A DNA stretch of 64,000 bases, taken from NCBI GenBank assembly GCA_963575745.1, contig CAUYUJ010008613.1, positions 219,355 through 283,354 on the forward strand, given 5' to 3'. The notes beneath the pieces are model-generated. The model did not search any database. It was given only the letters and a program-made list of their open reading frames with translations, and was not told the origin of the DNA. Both the position numbers and the translations under genes were made by a program. Numbering within the stretch: position 1 is the first letter of the stretch; each line of letters begins with the position of its first letter. Of the stretch, positions 61,516-64,000 are shown piece after piece. The stretch comes from Prorocentrum cordatum. Taxonomy: Eukaryota; Sar; Dinophyceae; Prorocentrales; Prorocentraceae.

Positions 61516-62828
61516 GTGGTCACCGCGCCGACAAGTTAGTGGAGTACGAGGCCGTCGACTACGAGGAGCTCTACTTGAACCTGGAGAGGCTGGCGGCGAA
61601 TCGGGGCGTGCGATCCAGGCCGTCCTGGAGTTGGCTGCTGGTCATCTTGGGCTGCCTACACGGAGCAGGTGCAGTTAGAGTTGTCACGAGGCCGCCGCCG
61701 CTGCAGACTAAAGGAGCTCGAGCATGGGATAACGCAGCCTGGATGTCTCTGGCTTATAACAATAGATTGGCAATACACGCGGTCGATGACAAGACGAATG
61801 TCGCATGCGAAAAGGCAGTTCGGGAGTTTCTGATCGATGCTAAGAGGCTGAACTTACCGTTCCAGTCGGTCTATCTTCGGGATAAAGCCTTGGCTTCTTT
61901 TCTTTCGGACATGTGCTACGTGCGTGGCCTCGGCTATAGTCGGGGAAGCATGCTGTTCAACGGGTTCATGTACATCTTCGAGGACCACAGGAACTTCCTT
62001 CCCTTGTCGTCTCGCGCTCTGAAAGCGTGGGAACGCCAGCAGCAGGGCCAGGAGGGCGAGCCCATTTTTTTGCAGGCGCTTGCTCTTATCATCCTGGACC
62101 TGTGCCACGCCGGGTGTGTCCATGAGGCGCGCGCGGTCGTGGTGCAGCTCGACGGTTGGCTACGTGAGCAGGACTGGGCTCAACTACGGAAAGGCAGCAT
62201 TTCGGTGGATGCACAAGGGCGTATGGCATTATTGCTGGGAGATCGAGCGAGAGGGGAGAAGGTCAAGACGGGCTCGGGGCAGGGAGTGGAGGTACTGATG
62301 GAGCTGACGAAGTGCGTGCTGCTCACCCTCGCCGAGGATCTTGCAGACGATGAGCTCGTCTTCCCGATCACCCCCGACAAGTACCGCAGGAGTTGGCAGT
62401 CTTCTCTTCAGAGGTTGGGCCTTGAGGCCCTTGGCCCACCTCACGGCATTCGACGCGCTGGTGCTGCTCAGTATGTGGCGAATGGGGGAGATTTGGAGAT
62501 TGCAAGGAGGAGGGGGCGCTGGGCTACTTCGAGCGCCTTGCAGCGCTACGCGAAGACGCACGTGCTGATACAGCGGCGCTCCCTCCTCCAGAAGGATCAG
62601 ATCGTGAAGGGCGAACGGTTCTGGCAGGCCCCAGGCTTGGCGATGGCCAATGCGCTGGGGAAGTCCAGGGCGGCACGTAGGCCGCTCACCGTTCGCTTGA
62701 TTGCGGCTCTCTCGCAGCTTTCGAACGACAGCCTCGACCTCGGCTGTGCGTCGTTGCAGGCGCGGCCCGAGGTGGGGCGCCCGAGAACAGGGGGCAAGGC
62801 CCTGTTTCGACGCCGTGGCGCCGCCTAG
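61509..62828 (+). CDS. DIRS-like element tyrosine recombinase
   Basis: ATG 61509 (MVSGHRADKLVEYEAVDYEE), 439 residues, no interruption. An N-terminal SAM-like helical part (AVREFLIDAKRLNLPFQS, LRDKALASFLSDMCYVRGLG, GSMLFNGFMYIFEDHRNFLP) precedes the catalytic half: WLREQDWAQLRKGSIS (candidate first Arg), then LVFPITPDKYRRSWQSSL, PHGIRRAGAAQYVANGGDLE (H-x2-R, His at 62442-62444), RRGRWATSSALQRYAKTH (Trp and the nucleophilic Tyr). The R...HxxR...W...Y set defines tyrosine recombinases, which join the circular cDNA to the chromosome. The basic C-terminal tail (RAARRPLTVRLIAALSQLS) ends at TAG 62826-62828. A much longer open frame upstream in this register is fortuitous. Confidence 0.85.
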   Translation: MVSGHRADKLVEYEAVDYEELYLNLERLAANRGVRSRPSWSWLLVILGCLHGAGAVRVVTRPPPLQTKGARAWDNAAWMSLAYNNRLAIHAVDDKTNVACEKAVREFLIDAKRLNLPFQSVYLRDKALASFLSDMCYVRGLGYSRGSMLFNGFMYIFEDHRNFLPLSSRALKAWERQQQGQEGEPIFLQALALIILDLCHAGCVHEARAVVVQLDGWLREQDWAQLRKGSISVDAQGRMALLLGDRARGEKVKTGSGQGVEVLMELTKCVLLTLAEDLADDELVFPITPDKYRRSWQSSLQRLGLEALGPPHGIRRAGAAQYVANGGDLEIARRRGRWATSSALQRYAKTHVLIQRRSLLQKDQIVKGERFWQAPGLAMANALGKSRAARRPLTVRLIAALSQLSNDSLDLGCASLQARPEVGRPRTGGKALFRRRGAA

Positions 62829-63048
62829 CCTCATCTCCTCTCTTCACATGTCTGTAAGAGTTTGGATTTCGAAGTGCGTTTCTTTGAGCTTGCAATTAAT
62901 CTGGGGATATGTGCCAAAGCTGGGGGGTTAATTTTTGAGTATAATACTTGTACTCTTCTCTTCCCGCCCTCCCTCCCTCTGCCTGCGGTGCTGATTTCAA
63001 AATCCTGAATGCAGGGCCTTCGGCCAGAAGGGGCTTTTTGGCCTTTGC

Positions 63049-63352
63049 GGGGTTTGCGCTTTCATTTTGTTGTGCTTGATCGGCCCCTGTGGGCCCATGA
63101 AGGTCAGGTACCTGTGGGCCCTCCGCGTGGAGGGTTGGTTTCAGCATGATGTCGACGAGTGCTCTGAACTTTACTTGGGGCGTGGACCCCTCGCTTTCGC
63201 TCGTGCTTGTAATGAGGTCGCTCTCATCTGCTGTTGCTGTGTCGGATATTCAAGCTCTGTGTGTCCTGGATTTTTTATTCGCCAGGCCTTTCGGCCGCTG
63301 CCGTCTGCCCCCAAGCTCTGGCAGTTAGGGTCCCCTGCACAGCTTATTTAAA
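63049..63352 (+). repeat. Split direct repeat B1
   Basis: 304 bp, matching B2 (63498-63801) with a handful of substitutions. It ends AGCTTATTTAAA, where it abuts A2. The B1-A2 junction represents the joined ends expected in the circular intermediate. Confidence 0.9.
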
Positions 63353-63473
63353 TACATGTTTTACTAAACGCATTTTTACATTGCTAGTGCTCCCCCTCTT
63401 GTGCCGTTCCTCTCCCTCTTGTCCTCGTCCTCGGCCTCGTCCTCCTCGGCTTCGCCGCCGCTCCAGTTTCGGC
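63352..63473 (+). repeat. Split direct repeat A2
   Basis: 122 bp copy of A1, directly after B1 and 24 bp before B2. Confidence 0.9.
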
Positions 63474-63497
63474 CCCGACCCCCCCTCCCTGTGAGGA

Positions 63498-63801
63498 GGG
63501 GTTCGCACTCTCATTTTGTTGTGCTTGATCGGCCCCTGTGGGCCCATGAAGGTCAGGTACCTGTGGGCCCTCCGCGTGGAGGGCTGGTTTCAGCATGATG
63601 TCGACGAGTGCTCTGAACTTTACTTGGGGCGTAGACCCCTCGCTTTCGCTCGTGCTTGTAATGAGGTCGCTCTCATCTGCTGTTGCTGCGTCGGATATTT
63701 AAGCTCTGTGTGTCCTGGACTTTTCATTCGCCAGGCCTCTCGGCCGCTGCCGTCCGCCCCCAAGATCTGGCACTTAGGGACCCCTGCACAGCTTATTTAA
63801 A
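63498..63801 (+). repeat. Split direct repeat B2
   Basis: 304 bp copy of B1; its end at TTTAAA (63796-63801) is the right boundary of the retrotransposon. Confidence 0.9.
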
Positions 63802-64000
63802 GAGCCGATTGGGCGCAGCACCCAGCGACCGGAACAAGGAACCCAGCTGGCAGGAACATCCTTTCTAGAAACGCCGCCCTCGCGGCAGATGCCGCCTGTG
63901 CGCGCCTGCAAGCCGCAGTGGCAGGAATCCCTGGCAGTGAGGGCCCAGCATACCTTTTCCCCCCACTAAACGATGAAGTCCTCGACACTACTCTCTTTGT
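63802..64000. other. Right flank of the retrotransposon, coding-like, runs off the window
   Basis: On the + strand a frame open to the edge reads RADWAQHPATGTRNPAGRN, AALAADAACARLQAAVAG and EGPAYLFPPLNDEVLDTTLF. The Ala-rich helical style resembles the 25-33 kb block. The - strand is also open for 63 codons at 63797-63988, so strand is uncertain. The retrotransposon may have inserted into another element. Confidence 0.3.

Larger units (their letters stand above)
56252..63801 (+). mobile_element. DIRS-order (PAT/Ngaro-like) tyrosine-recombinase retrotransposon with split direct repeats
   Basis: Complete layout: repeat A1 (56252-56373), gag-like frames (56636-58339), RT (58683-60969), RNase H (60970-61515), tyrosine recombinase (61509-62828), then B1 (63049-63352), A2 (63352-63473) and B2 (63498-63801). 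A1 and A2 are exactly 7100 bp apart; B1 and B2 are 449 bp apart. The A1...B1-A2-B2 order is the 'split direct repeat' form of PAT- and Ngaro-type elements, which integrate as circles with a tyrosine recombinase instead of an integrase. Coding damage is slight: one frame change near 59110 and single stops at 57281 and 60967. The left flank is the inverted AATGGTCGC element; the right flank is coding-like. Confidence 0.85.

Noticed and set aside
1-64000. tRNA, rRNA or snRNA genes
   Set aside because: No cloverleaf with a GTTCGA-type T loop and no rRNA core motif was noticed on either strand by eye; a dedicated covariance scan would be needed to exclude them.

Overview
The window looks like nuclear DNA of a dinoflagellate, possibly a Prorocentrum-like species. 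It is GC-rich and crowded with satellites and low-complexity tracts. All recognisable coding sequence is on the + strand and is broken into short exon-like or frameshifted pieces. Two sites resemble the dinoflagellate spliced-leader sequence, and several proteins fit multicopy families I recall from dinoflagellate genomes. There is no sign of prokaryotic organisation, and I saw no tRNA or rRNA gene.

Layout. 0-1 kb: 3' part of a gene with a J domain and a WW-like domain. 1.1-2.4 kb: minisatellites. 3.4-5.6 kb: broken cysteine-rich transposase-like gene. 6.2-7.1 kb: frameshifted P-loop gene. 7.13-17.83 kb: a (GGTCGCCGG)n array split by a ~9.95 kb segment bounded by perfect 41-bp inverted repeats. 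That segment holds three or four genes on one strand, the last a transposase-like family member, plus dozens of CCCCT...AGGGG hairpins. 18.97-21.61 kb: 90-bp satellite. 22-25 kb: low-complexity DNA and exons of a Thr/Pro- and Cys-rich, secreted-type protein. 25.3-33.5 kb: an 8-kb unclassified coding block with a RING-H2 finger. 34.9-40.3 kb: another unclassified multi-exon family. 40.3-48 kb: extreme-GC satellites without a convincing gene. 50.97-54.8 kb: a long uncharacterised gene behind a possible relic spliced leader. 56.25-63.80 kb: a nearly complete DIRS/PAT-type retrotransposon. 63.8-64 kb: flank.

How the parts fit. Most of the window reads as nested mobile DNA. The clearest system is the tyrosine-recombinase retrotransposon: two gag-like frames, reverse transcriptase, RNase H and tyrosine recombinase, framed by split direct repeats in the order A1 ... 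B1 A2 B2. The second is the inverted-repeat-bounded segment at 7.34-17.29 kb, which could be a large DNA transposon that inserted into a satellite array. Several reading frames are interrupted by one stop and then continue in the same frame, suggesting recently decayed copies, unrecognised introns or sequence errors. All family assignments come from reading translations by eye; no database search was possible.
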